Source: Grifola frondosa
Taxonomy: Eukaryota; Basidiomycota; Agaricomycetes; Polyporales; Grifolaceae
DNA: 64,000 nucleotides
Direction of reading: 5' to 3'
Assembly: GCA_001683735.1 (NCBI GenBank)
Contig: LUGG01000005.1
Coordinates: 372,001 to 436,000, forward strand
Positions 21,905 through 33,079 of the stretch are shown piece by piece (within the stretch, counting starts at the first letter, position 1; every line of letters begins with the position of its first letter). The notes beneath the pieces are model-generated. The model was not told the origin of the DNA. It did not search any database and saw nothing but the letters and a program-made list of their open reading frames with translations. The position numbers were made by a program, and so were the translations under genes.

Positions 21905-23215
21905 ATGGCCGACGCTGTTTTGGACAGACTTACAGCTAGCAACATGTTTGACCTCCGAGGGGTCGTGGCGGTTGTGACTGGAGGAGGTACTGTCAGTATC
22001 ACATATTCACCTGTGCTTGGACATGCATGAGACTGACAACGTTGAAGGGAATTGGGTTGATGATCACCACCACGCTGGTCGCCAACGGTGCGACTGTGTA
22101 TATCATCGGACCTAAACAGGTAGATCTGGATAGGTGAGCTGCCGTTATCCCTGCAAATGGATCACTTCTGACTTCTACTTCGCGAATGGACGTTCAGGAT
22201 TGCGAACGTGTATAATGAGGCTGCAGAACAGACAAAGAGACCTGGAAGAATGTACGGAATAGAAGGCGACATCAGACTGAAAGTATGTATACTGTGTTGT
22301 AACGACTCGCTAATTGCTGATCATTTTCATAGTCGGAGGCATCACGTTTGGCTGACGAAGTTGGAAAACGAGAGCGGCATGTAACTGTACTTTTCAATAA
22401 TGCAGGGTGAGTATTCCGAGCCCGTCAATTGCCTTCACATAATAATGAATCAATACATTGCCAGGATCGCTGTAGGCGGGTTCAAGCGACCAGGGCCTGA
22501 TGCTACAGCTGAAGATTTCCGTGCCGCCCTGTTCGATGCTGTCTCTGAAGAGGACTTCGACAATAGCATGCATACGAACGCCATTGGCCCGTACTGGCTC
22601 ACCTTTGCGTTCCTCCCCTTGTTAGAGAAGTGGAAAGAGAATCCTGCAGGTTTGCGATTTGCACCGCAGATCATTATGACATCTAGCATGAACGGATGGA
22701 CAAAGGTGAGTTCGATATTTTATAGTGAAATATCTCGAGTCCTTATCCCAGACAGGATCCGGCAACCTCGGGCTATACATTTCCATACTTGTACTCCAAA
22801 TCTGCCATAGGGCACGCCACTGCCTCATTGGCTCATGAGCTCTTGCCTTTGGGCATTCGTGTGAACGGAATTGCTCCAGGTGTGTCATGTTTAAGCTTTT
22901 CATAAAATGTTGGATATTGATGGTCTCGAAATTAGGTCTCTTTGTGACGGAAATGAGTTACCCCGGTACAGCCGACGCACTTGGGCAATCTCACCCTAGA
23001 TCAGACATGCAGCCCGAGTTTGAGACCCCGCTTCAGCCGTCAGGTACGAATAAAGACATGGGTGCCCTAGTATTATTCCTGGTTTCCAACTGGTTCGTCG
23101 ATGGTGAAACGGTACTGATCGATGGAGGGGTGAGTTCTTTGCATTTCGAGCGTTGGATTATTTTGCTGACTAATTGTCTCTAAAGACCCTTCTCAGACAT
23201 CCTTCTTCCTACTAA
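21905..23215 (+). CDS. SDR oxidoreductase, tandem copy 1
   Basis: Eight exons starting MADAVLDRLTASNMFDLRGV give an intact classical SDR. Visible elements are the cofactor loop TGGGTGIGLM, the LFNNAG motif, TSSMNGWTK with the catalytic Ser, FPYLYSKSAIGHA with the YxxxK pair, and LPLGIRVNGIAPG. The C-terminal part has FVTEMSYPGTADALGQ and ends VDGETVLIDGGTLLRHPSSY. The Rossmann fold and active site are complete, so this is a likely cytosolic NAD(P)-dependent alcohol or ketone reductase of unknown substrate. The paralogue at 23568 follows in the same direction with the same intron positions, so the two arose by tandem duplication. Confidence 0.85.
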
Positions 23216-23567
23216 GCATCGTTCGGAGGGCGAAGAAAGAAAATATTGATTGTATGATTACATGTACCATCGCAGTGTAACAATATACTGGTATGAACTG
23301 AGACGAACCTCAGAAGTTGCGAATTCTGATCTTATCTTATCATGCTTTATATCCCCCACTTTCACTCCGAACTTGCTTCCGATTATGAATCAGCGTTCTA
23401 TCTGCTCAGCTGCTGTGGAAGACGCATGGGAATGCATCTGGAACTAGAATGGTCTCGCTGTCACTGTCGTCATTTGGGTCTGTGGCCTGGGAGTCATTGG
23501 TGTGATATAAATGCCAGTGATCATCGGTATCACTCTTCATCTTGCACCTACATCTTTGTAAGAGGAC
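23216..23567. other. Spacer between tandem SDR genes
   Basis: This stretch holds the 3' flank of copy 1 and the promoter of copy 2. I see no other gene. Confidence 0.4.
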
Positions 23568-24911
23568 ATGGCGGAAGCTGTGCTGGATCGTCTCACCGCG
23601 AGCAACCTGTTTGACCTGCGAGGGGTCGTGGCGGTGGTTACTGGAGGAGGGACGGTAATCGCGATTCCAGGGGTCAAATGCGTCTACATCGAACTCAGAC
23701 TATGTTGTGTAGGGAATTGGTCTCATGATGAGCACTACCTTGGTGGCGAACGGTGCGACTGTGTATATCATCGGTCCTAAGCAAGAGGACTTGGACAGGT
23801 CAGGCTAATATCATCTTTCGCTGATTTTATATTCATGATGGTCTATTTAGAGTCGCAAATGTATACAATGATACCGCTCAGAAAACGAACAGGCCCGGCA
23901 GAATGTACGGTATTCAAGGCGATATCAGACGGAAGGTGCGTATGCTACTTAGCTATCTTAGTGGCTCTCGTCTCATCCATGCCATGCAGTCCGAGGCACT
24001 TCGCCTGGCTGAAGAAGTCGGAAAGAGGGAGAAGCATATTACGGTACTCTTCAACAATGCGGGGTAAGTGACCTGCGACATTGGCTCTTCTACCGGCTTG
24101 CTCAGCTACTCTCCCTAAACAGCGTACTTTCTGGCTCCTTCCAGCGACCGGCTGCTGGCGCGACCCCAGAACAGTTCCGCGCTGCGTTCTTCGATGCGGT
24201 TCCTGAAGAAGCTTTTGACAACAACATGCAAACAAATGCAATCGGTCCTTACTGGCTTACTTTCGCGTTCCTCCCTTTACTTGCAAAATGGAAAGAAAGC
24301 CCGGGAGGCTCGCGGTTTGCGCCGCAGATTGTCAATACCTCTAGTATGAACGGTTGGACAAAAGTTAGCGCTGGATTATTCACTGTGTGAAGGAAACTGA
24401 ACCTTAAGTATGACTCGCAGGACCCAGCTACCTCTGGCTTTTCTTTCCCGTACATGTTCTCGAAGTCGGCCATTGGCCATGCCACATCCACGCTGGCTCA
24501 CGAGTTGCTACCTCTAGGCATCCGAGTGAACGGGATTGCACCCGGTGCGTCTTTTTGGACGATTGCATCCAGCCACCTCATTGAGTTTCTTTTGTATGCA
24601 GGCTTCTTCGTATCCGAGATGACTGCACCGGGCACAGCAGACATAACCGGACAGTCGCACCTGCCTCCTGGCAGGCATATTGCGTTTGAGATACCTGCGT
24701 CTCAGCCGCCACCTGCGCCTGGTGCTCAGCACCAGCGTGGTGGGACGAACAAAGATATGGGAACTCTCGTCCTATTTTTGGTCGCGAATTGGTTCGTTGA
24801 CGGGGAAACTGTGCTGATCGATGGAGGAGTAAGCGTATTAATTTTTTGACTGTCTCCTTTTCAACTGACTTGCATTTGTAGACTCTCTTGAGGCACCCAT
24901 CCTCGTACTAA
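23568..24911 (+). CDS. SDR oxidoreductase, tandem copy 2
   Basis: The start MAEAVLDRLTASNLFDLRGV and the end TLLRHPSSY match copy 1, and introns fall at the same places. The catalytic Ser lies in TSSMNGWTK and the Tyr/Lys pair in FPYMFSKSAIGHA, so the enzyme should be active. It differs from copy 1 by a longer loop before the last beta strand (QPPPAPGAQHQRGG), near the part of SDRs that shapes the substrate pocket. NNAG is followed by VLSGSFQRPAAG instead of IAVGGFKRPGPD. Frame and splice sites are all sound. The substrate is unknown. Confidence 0.85.
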
Positions 24912-25639
24912 TTGGGTTGGAGGCGAAGCAGTCAAAATGTTACTCTCAGTGTTTGGAAGTGACCCGGCCCACCTGGCGAGGATCCATTGTGCTCACGATT
25001 GAGATGCGTGCCATGTGTATCATCATGTACGATAACATTTTCATATATCTGTGTATTGTCTGTCATTCGGCTGTCGTTGTAAGTTAGGCGAGCTACGCGT
25101 TATCGCGCTAGAGATGAGGACAACGAAAGCTTTTTTGCTACGGATGTTCGCTCTACCGGAAAAGCTCCATGGGTCTTGGCGCGAGCGCATGAGGAGCATG
25201 AAAGCCACAAATGAGACAGAGCTATCCGAGCTTGCGCACGAAGCAAGTGTCCAAGTATCATTCTGATAGTACGCAGTGTTGTGTTGTTTTCTGTGAACTC
25301 TCGTGAACTAGTATTTTTATTTAACATTAACTCAATCTATACTTCAGAACAAAATAAATAAGTATCGTAAAAACTACTAATAAACTAGTGTTGACGCTGG
25401 TGCCGCTTCGCCAAGACCATCATCACCGTGAACCTAGCGTGAATTTCGGTCATGCAAGCAAACCAAGGTGATAGAGCCTCCAGATATGTAGTACAGAGGT
25501 GAGTCAAATACGCGATGCTAGAGCCACTACGAACTTTTACGCAGTTCGGACGTCCTCGAAGACATGCGTGTCAATATTTCTGCGGAAGGTACGGAAGGTG
25601 TGATATGGTACAAAGCGAGTAACTGCACATCGTGTCCCA
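24912..25639. other. Intergenic, no gene seen
   Basis: This is an AT-richer spacer. Small frames on both strands show no family resemblance. Part of it must be the promoter of the gene at 25640. Confidence 0.45.
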
Positions 25640-26576
25640 ATGAGTCGACATAGCTTATCTTGCATTGTGAAGGAAAGATTTCTCTCGGATGAAGAGATCA
25701 TAGAACATCTTGTGGTGAGTTTGCCTGACTTCACCTATGCGCTGTCGTCTGAGGTATCTAAACAGGACAACGCAACATCGACAGTTTTGTGGACCATTCA
25801 CAGACCCAAACGAGGGTGGTACATCCGCCTTAGGACGCCTTTTTTTCCGCCCGGTGTATTCATCTCTCTCGAACCCCTCCCGTCATCATCTCCGTACTAC
25901 GCCGAAGCCGCTCTTGCTTTCGCCTGTCGTACAAACGCTCTGCGATCACTGACTCAACATCCATCAGATTCAGAAGCAACGTTGACGAACGGCAGTCGCG
26001 ACTCGGTCGTCCATTCGTATCCACCGACACCTCCCCCACAAGGGCCTGCAGTTGTCGTCCAACCCCCATCTCCTCATTCTGTTCTTGCCAAGCTTGATGA
26101 GATCTCACTCTCGTCGGCACCACGTCTCTCGCGCCCTAAGACTACAATCACGCATTTCTTGCTCACGCCTCTCTCCGCTGTACAACCCGCAGAGCAGGTC
26201 TCGCTCTTCTCGCGGGTGATATCTATCATCAAGAACCACGCCCCTGCGAAATCCTATTCGTTCACGCTCTCCCCAGTTCCTCCCCCGACTCCGGCCTTGA
26301 GCGCAGACCAGTCTCCAGTGCCTGTACCACCTCTGGCGCCTTTGCTAACGTTCTACGATAGCACGCCGGTATGGACATTCCGCTGTAATTCAGGTGTTAT
26401 CGAAATCGACGAGGACCGAGCTCGCGCGCTGGGCGTGCAGCCGAGTTTCTATGTGGCTGTTGCATTGACGTATCTTGAATTCATGTCGGAGAGGGAGGTA
26501 TGTAATCTTATCCTTTTAGATGTCGCTACTGGTTCTAACTCTCGCGCAGAGTTATCTTGCTGCGGCGTATGATTGA
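25640..26576 (+). CDS. Unrecognised Pro/Ser-rich protein
   Basis: A frame of about 290 codons opens at MSRHSLSCIVKERFLSDEEI. The last intron (26498-26549) joins EFMSERE to SYLAAAYD-stop. The N-terminal 100 residues look folded (TVLWTIHRPKRGWYIRLRTP, then FISLEPLP). A Pro-rich linker follows (YPPTPPPQGP), then a second folded block: TITHFLLTPLS, FSRVISIIKNH and WTFRCNSGVIEIDEDRARAL. I see no signal peptide or membrane segment. I do not recognise the family; it looks like a conserved fungal protein of unknown function. A further 39-nt intron near 25713 is possible. There is no frame damage. Confidence 0.7.
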
Positions 26577-26917
26577 AATGGATTTGAGGAATGCAGGACT
26601 ATTTATTCACTTACTGGAGGCATTGGATGCCATTTGTATATTCGCACTGTTTCTCATTGCTTGATTTATGTTTATACCTAGTTTACTCTTATGGCACCCG
26701 AGAATTATGATGCGTAAGTAGTGAGCAGAGGCCGTGAGGACATATTTCTGACTGAAGAAAGGGAGGAATGATAAATAAAGAATACTCATCACTTGACGCA
26801 GTTTCAATAGGAGACATCATCTGACTCCGAATCTCCATCTCCAAATATTGTCAATGGGCCAATTCGGTATCACCAGAATGTTGGTTTCGAAGGGTCCGCT
26901 CCTTCTCTTTTAAATTG

Positions 26918-27157
26918 TTATGGATACTGTTTCTTCCCCTGAGCGATTAATAGCGCTGCAAAATCTGCACTGGCGTTGACAGAGCCATCATCGATATCCG
27001 GATTGATAGGGAACAAACCGTCATCGTCGTCATAATGAAAGTAGACAGAAGACATTTGAAGGGGCGTCGGTAGAACAGCCTCGTAGTCCAGCGGTGTAAG
27101 ATCGTCAAGCGAGTGAGCTAGAACACCCCGAATGCAGAATCCCAAGAAACGCAGCAT
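26918..27157 (-). CDS. Small hypothetical protein, 79 residues
   Basis: An ATG-initiated frame reads MLRFLGFCIRGVLAHSLDDL and then an acidic stretch (YDDDDGLFPINPDIDDG). It is head to head with OPI3 at about 320 bases. The composition is protein-like, but I find no family. It may be the last exon of a gene whose other exons I cannot see, or spurious. Confidence 0.35.
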   Translation of the reverse strand: MLRFLGFCIRGVLAHSLDDLTPLDYEAVLPTPLQMSSVYFHYDDDDGLFPINPDIDDGSVNASADFAALLIAQGKKQYP

Positions 27158-27479
27158 TTTTGAGGTCTATCAGAGACTCGACTACATTCCCCAGCATAGA
27201 TTAGAAGGAACCCATCCAGATGTACGAGTATTAGAGAAAGATGTCGACGCAGGATCAGAGGGCGGACTGCACGTCAAAAACCAATGTTACGATCGTCATC
27301 GAGCAGAGAGATTTATTGATAAAACGGTGCCCGTAAAACAGTGTCACTGCAGCTGGGAGAGTCAGGTTTACGAAGATGCTAGAAGCCTTCAGAGGACCGT
27401 CGCGGCCTGGGACGGACGGTCACGTGCAACATTCTACCTGGCCTCATTCAAACCTCCTGCCATATCATCTTCGTCCCCA

Positions 27480-28326
27480 ATGTCCAGCATGGCGAGCTCT
27501 CTGTCATCTATTGTGGACTGGTCGAAACCGTCTCTGCTTATTTCGGTAGTGTCCATCGCTTTCAACCCCACAGCATGGAATATTGTCGCGCGCAACGGTG
27601 CTCTCCCTTCTACGCTCGGACGTGTTCTTATGACTTACAATGTATTGACCTTTTGCAGAATATCACAATAAGACCATTACGCGTCTTTTTGGTGGTAACG
27701 CAAAAAACGGCTGCTACTTTTTGGCAGTAATGATTTTCTCCTTCGGCATGCTTCGCGACTCACTGTAAGTCCCATGCGTTTTTGTCTCAGCGTGTTCTGT
27801 ACTCAGCAATGCGCACGAAGATATCATCTTGCATTGGAGGACCAGCCGAGACAGAAGATGCTCCCGGAGTCATACGCCACGCTGGTGCCGGCAGCGCTTT
27901 TCGTCGTAGGGCAGACCTTCGTCCTCACGTCCACATTCGCGCTGGGTATTACGGGGACATTTCTCGGGGATTATTTTGGCATCCTCATGGACCACAGAGT
28001 AGAGGGATTTCCATTCAATGTACTGAGAAACCCTATGTACGTTGGGAGTACCTTGTGTTTCGCTGCTGGTGCGCTGTGGTGAGTGCTGCGCGTTGCTCGT
28101 GTCGCACTCGTATTAACCAGCTGATTGCAGGTACGAGCGTCCTGCGGGATTGTTGATCACGCTTTACGTCTATATCGTTTATCTCATTGCGCTCCGCTTT
28201 GAAGGGTAGGTCGTTCTGTGCTTAACACGTGTCTCAACTACTGAGTACCTATGTTACAGGCCGTTTACTGACATGATCTACTCCACCCGGGCGACTGCGA
28301 AGACGGCGTCAAAAAAGGAGCTATGA
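27480..28326 (+). CDS. OPI3: Phospholipid N-methyltransferase (Opi3/Pem2 type)
   Basis: Five exons (27480-27597, 27659-27764, 27821-28078, 28131-28205 and 28260-28326) give an intact protein of about 207 residues. The sequence shows AFNPTAWNIVARNEYHNKTI, then hydrophobic segments, and the family core TGTFLGDYFGILMDHRVEGFPFNV followed by NPMYVGS (read as two adjacent blocks). The end reads RFEGPFTDMIYST with a Lys-rich tail ending KKEL. This is the small ER methyltransferase that converts phosphatidyl-monomethylethanolamine to phosphatidylcholine using S-adenosylmethionine. The GxxxG-like turn and NPMY region bind the cofactor in the family. The KKEL end may help ER retention. A second in-frame ATG at 27489 is possible. 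Confidence 0.9.
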
Positions 28327-28536
28327 ACATAACGAATTCACGAGCTTGACTCCAGCATCTTCTAGAATATCTATAATCACCTAGAGGGTTCAACCCCGTC
28401 CTACCGTTTAGTACTATCAACCTACACTCGGAAATTTACCGCAGTCTATGTATTGTCGGTGACTTGATGCTCGCTCACACGCATTAATGTTGCCTCCGAG
28501 CGGGCTAATCGTTTTTGCAGCAGGAGCCAGATTGTT

Positions 28537-30864
28537 TTATGCTCGGTTTTCAGAGCCATCTCCAAACTTGTACCCATCCACCACATCATGCCAAAGTGTC
28601 CTGCAGTCCACCTCCGCGCTCAGCCGAGAAGCCAGCAAAAATGCTCCGCTCAATTTCCTGCGGACAAATCCAATCAGCACCAGCGTCCTCCATCATGCCA
28701 TCTCGCACCTATTAAGACTATACGTCTCGCGCGGCGGAGGCGTGAGTCGGTGTTTCAGCATCACTGGAATCTGCGCCCTGATTTCTGAAGTGATTTCAGC
28801 CCACTGTGAGCCAGGGCCAAACGTTACCGGCTGCGGCGTGCTTTCTTTAAAGGGTGTGCCGAGGAGCATCATCGATTTGACATGCGCGTCCAGCATGATC
28901 TATCGTCCAGCGATTGTCAGCGGGGCACAAGAAGAGCACAGAACAGATAGACCTCGTTCTCATCGCCTGTGAGGTATCCCAATTTGAGGCTCCAGTCGAT
29001 GCACTCATTCCGATCTCCAAGGACGGCGGCCTGGAGGAGGCGCAACCAGTTGTCGATGAACTCTTTTGTATACTCGCGTGTGGCGCCGAAGTCCACTAAT
29101 GCGACCTTCACACATGAGGGGTAATTAGTTGATTGTTGCTGTCAAAATCGCCCTTGGCGTACCTGCCGCGTCTGATCGTTCCACAGGAAGTTTGTCCAAT
29201 TTGGATCCGTCTGCATTATTCTGAATACGAACAGCTCCTTCAGACATAGGTCTATAATCCGAGTGGCGATCTGCACGAAGGGCAATAAGTATGAGCTGCC
29301 ATCAGCACGTCCTGCACTTGACAACAACTCACGTCGTTTCGGTCCTGCTGAGTCAATCGATTGATCACAGAGCCGCCGACGCTCACGCCGTCGACATGTT
29401 CCATAACGAGGACGCGCTCCGTGCTCCCATCCCACACCCACGGCACCTTAAAGCGTGGGTTTCCGCCCAGAAACGCAGGCTCGCCAAACCTGCGCAGGAA
29501 CGCCGCCTCCCGCGCGTAGTCACACTCGTCTGCGAGCTCCTCCTTCATGACCTGCGCAGCATCAGCTCATGCGCCACGCACCACGACGGGCGGGGGCCCA
29601 CCTGGATCGTGCGGTCAAGGAATAGCCCCTTCGGGAGCAGTCGCCCAGCAGTGAGCAGTATCTTTACGTAGCCGAGGTCGCTCTGGATGGAGTTGACGAT
29701 ATTCGGGAACTGGATCTTCACCGCGACATGCGCCGCCTTGCCGGTGGGGAGGAAGCTGCAGCAAGGACGGCGGAATGGACCTGCCCGATAGACGCGGCCG
29801 CGAACGGGAGGCGATCGAAGGAGTCGAAGTGGTCTGCCCAAGAAGGGCCTAGAGAATCCTGCATGACTTGCTGAAACGCAAGGAAGACTCAGCGCGAGGG
29901 TTGGGCTATCTGTAAGCGCCATACCTACCTCCATCTGCCAGTCGGGCATATAGTGCGCGCTGTCCTGCACCCTGCGGAAGATGTCTTCAGCCTCAGGAGG
30001 GAGAATGTGGCTGTCTATGCATCGCATGCTACTCAGTTTCATACCAGGGGCTCAAACAGGTCATAGGAAGGAAACACACCTTGAATGCTCATGAATTGTC
30101 CTAGCTTTAGTGCCGCACCGCGCATTTGTGTAAGTTTCGACACCAGCCGCTTGATGTTGCCCTCGGTCAACATCAGAGAAGATGACTGCTGCTTGTCATC
30201 AGAGCTACTCGTGGATCGACGTATTAATTCGGAGGCAGCGCCATAACCCAGAGACGCCGCCAGTCCTATCACAAAAGAGTGATGAAACACAGAAGTAGGT
30301 ATTACAGCATACGACCCACCTCCATAATGGAACAGCCTGCCTATGCGTGACGATGGAACCTTGGAAGATTGCAGCTCTCTCGTCCTTGGCGGATCAGACA
30401 GCATGACCTAACGCATGTCCGTGTTCTATACATGTGGAAAGCCACCATAAGATAGTGCATACGTTTACGCTCACCGATCCCGGTGTTACAGACGCATCTG
30501 CAATCGAAGTAGCTTCCGATGCCAATTGCGCAACAGCGTTGTCTACTGCTAAAGGGATTGCCCGAGGCGCGCCGGAGAGAGTTTCCGGTGTGTCGGGAGG
30601 AGATATATCCACCGTTACATCTTCAATATGTTGTAGCACAGGTGAAGCAGAGTAGTTCGAAGCATTTCCTGGGCTGACATGTTCGTCGCGAGTTTTCGGA
30701 GCAAGAGCATGGTCTCGTTTTCTGTACCGAAATGTAGAATTGGCTACACTGACTGTTTCGCCAGTTCTTGATATCTGTGCCGCTCGAATCTGGGCAGCGT
30801 TCGATAGAATATCCAAGACGGAGTGGGCGACGCAGAGCCAGTTATATGCCGGACCTGGAGGCAT
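28537..30864 (-). CDS. COQ8: Coq8/ADCK3 atypical kinase for ubiquinone synthesis
   Basis: The start MPPGPAYNWLCVAHSV is followed by a Ser/Thr-rich linker. The ABC1/UbiB core shows the KxGQ motif (AALKLGQFMSIQ), the Ala-rich loop (PFAAASIGQVHSA), the lysine of VAVKIQFPN, TERVLVMEHVDG, QTDPNWTNFLWN and the metal-binding VDFGATREY. These residues define Coq8, a matrix ATPase/kinase-like protein that supports the coenzyme Q complex. The end reads AEVDCRTLWHDVVDGYKF. The frame breaks once, in the run of four G at 29746-29749, between AAASS and PTGKAAHVAV; one extra base restores it. Introns are 50-60 nt. It is tail to tail with OPI3 and divergent from the RRM gene. Confidence 0.9.
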
Positions 30865-31157
30865 GTTAGATTTGTGGATGCACTGACCACAGTCTCCCTC
30901 AAGACACAACCATGGAGGCGAGTGACGTTGAACGCGTCGCGTCGCGTCTTTTGGTTAGTCGTAATTAATTACTTATGTACCCTCTACTTAAAGTTTATGC
31001 GGTTACATAACCCATAAGCGGCTTCGTTTACTCACATTTTAACTTATTCCAAGTTCCAACAACATCCGCCGACAGACATCGACTGTGCGCCTTGGCCGCT
31101 TTCATCGTTGTTTCTGTTGTCCTTACTGGTTTTTGCAGTGCGTTTGTCAGTTCAGCA
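30865..31157. promoter_or_regulatory. Divergent promoter,COQ8 and RRM gene
   Basis: About 290 bases separate the start of COQ8 and the favoured start of the RRM gene. The central part around 30955-31020 is AT-rich (ttaattacttatgtaccc). Confidence 0.35.
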
Positions 31158-32727
31158 ATGCTCGCGAACTTACTGCGTGCACAGGCTCGAGCAGCGTGGT
31201 CTTGTTCACGTGCAAGACGCTCTCCAGGCTTTCATCCTGCTGTATTTCATGCAGGACGCATCCGGCACATAGAGACAACCTCTGCACCTGAAGCAGAAAG
31301 TTTCTCCGGGGAATATGAAGAAGGTGACGGTTCACGACAGGTCGCTCGCCCTCAGCAACCTCCGTTAGAGACGACCTCCTCGGTGTTCGTTCATAATTTG
31401 CCATACACCGTTACCCGGGAGGAGCTGTCCCAGCTGTTTCAGAAGTATGATGTTTCAGAAATCCGAATGCGTAAGCGCACAGTGCAAGTCCCATCATATC
31501 TGAACTTATCCGATGCTGCTATCTTAGAAACGACGCCTGACGGAGAGAACCTTGGGCATGCTAATATCGTATTTTCGGGATATAATACGGCACGGGATGT
31601 CCTGGAAGACTTTAAAGCGAAGCCCTTGATGCTCTCTGGCCGTGTTGTGCGGATGGAACCGGTGAGGGTGAACAATCCCCGCAAGCTCACAGGGATTTCT
31701 CGAACAGTGTACATCGGAAATCTTCCATTCAGTGCGGAGCACGATGAAATTCGCGCATTAATCAAACCCTTTGGCGCAATTGAGGGCATTCGGATACGTA
31801 GGTATACTGCTGTTTTTGAGATATTCTAAGCTGCTGATATATTGGCTCTGCTCTAGTGTACGACAGCGAAACCCACCTACATAGAGGTTTCGTACATGTT
31901 GACTTCAAAAATATCCAGGAAGCTCAGCGCTTCGTAGAGCATTTCCACAATTATCCGGTGGCATTGCTTGGTCGCAACCTTGTCATAAACTATGGCGAGA
32001 CGCAATCGAAGGCCGTTCATCCTCGGAACGAATTCAGCATAGTCGCACAAAGATTTCATGCAGATGTGCAGGAAGACGATATAGCAGCGCTTTTCAAGAG
32101 ATTTGGCACCATCGCCGCAATCAGGATAGGCGGGTATTCTGCCCGATGATTGCTTGTACATGCATCTGATAGTCCTTCATTAGTCCGGTACAGAGACAAG
32201 GGGCGCGCTATCGCCTTTGTAGACTTCGACACTCATGAGGCTGCGAAGGCTGCCGTGGAAAAGTTCTCGGAGAAACCACTCACTCTGGATGATGGGTCGA
32301 CGATGCATGTCACTTTTGCACTACTAAAGAAACGGGTTGAATACCCACCCAGCCGTCACCTATTCATGCCTCACTACGACGATAGTCGACAGAGATTGAA
32401 GGCAGCACTCGGCATGCATGCTCGGAACGTTATGAGGGTTTCATTCTGTGCGTTTTATTTATCGCCGATATATGGCATCTTCTGTGGGCTGACCGCACTA
32501 TTACAGACATTAAACCCGGAACTACCTCCAGATCGGTATTTCTTGACTTTGATACTATAGAGAACGCCACTCTAGCGAAGGAGGCTTTTTTCGGGAACCC
32601 AGGGCCCCTTACAAGTCTATCATATTCACGCCCTCGGATGGATGAGCCACAGCGCACACCAACAGATCAGCCTGCTAGTGTGCACGATTGGCAATCCATG
32701 GTGAACCAAGTCGTCAGGAAAACATAG
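31158..32727 (+). CDS. Multi-RRM RNA-binding protein, probably mitochondrial
   Basis: The N-terminus from the ATG at 31158 is Arg-rich and acid-free (MLANLLRAQARAAWSCSRAR), a good mitochondrial leader. At least three RRM domains follow: SSVFVHNLPYTVTREELSQL with GHANIVF, RTVYIGNLPFSAEHDEIRAL with RGFVHVDF, and FSIVAQRFHADVQEDDIAAL with GRAIAFVDF. A last block with SRSVFLDFDT hints at a fourth. Exons include 31158-31470, 31528-31797, 31857-32129 and from 32184. The intron at 32130-32183 begins with GC. The join near 32438 to the last exon (about 32510) is out of phase by one base. It would bind RNA in mitochondria; the exact target is unknown. Confidence 0.7.
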
Positions 32728-33079
32728 ATATATTGCCAAAATATACTCCCTTTGCAAATTCCGCAAGATAGTGTGCTGGAGATCGGGGGGTACATGAGAC
32801 GGTTTGCAAGCAATAACCGCGGTCCGAGTCTTGAAGCATTCACAAGAATTGTCGTCGCGTCGACTGTTTGGTACTAGGTACGACCACAATGCAATGACGG
32901 TCTCGGCTTGAGGTGCAAGTGCCGGGCTTGATCAAGGAGCTAAACCAGTGCCGAATTATGAATCACCGCCGTTGGCTGTGTTCACTGCCCAGATGATAAG
33001 GGATCATTGAGAGATACTATAACTCGGGGCAGACTGCCTCGCGTCAGGCCGCGTCTTAATAACCTTGAAGTCTCAGACG
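32728..33079. other. Intergenic, no gene seen
   Basis: This is the spacer between the RRM gene and the DUF6533 gene. No frame here resembles a known family. Confidence 0.4.

Noticed and set aside
25051..25266. 71-codon forward frame in the 24.9-25.6 kb gap
   Set aside because: No homology-like features, no splice context and low-complexity composition; probably chance.
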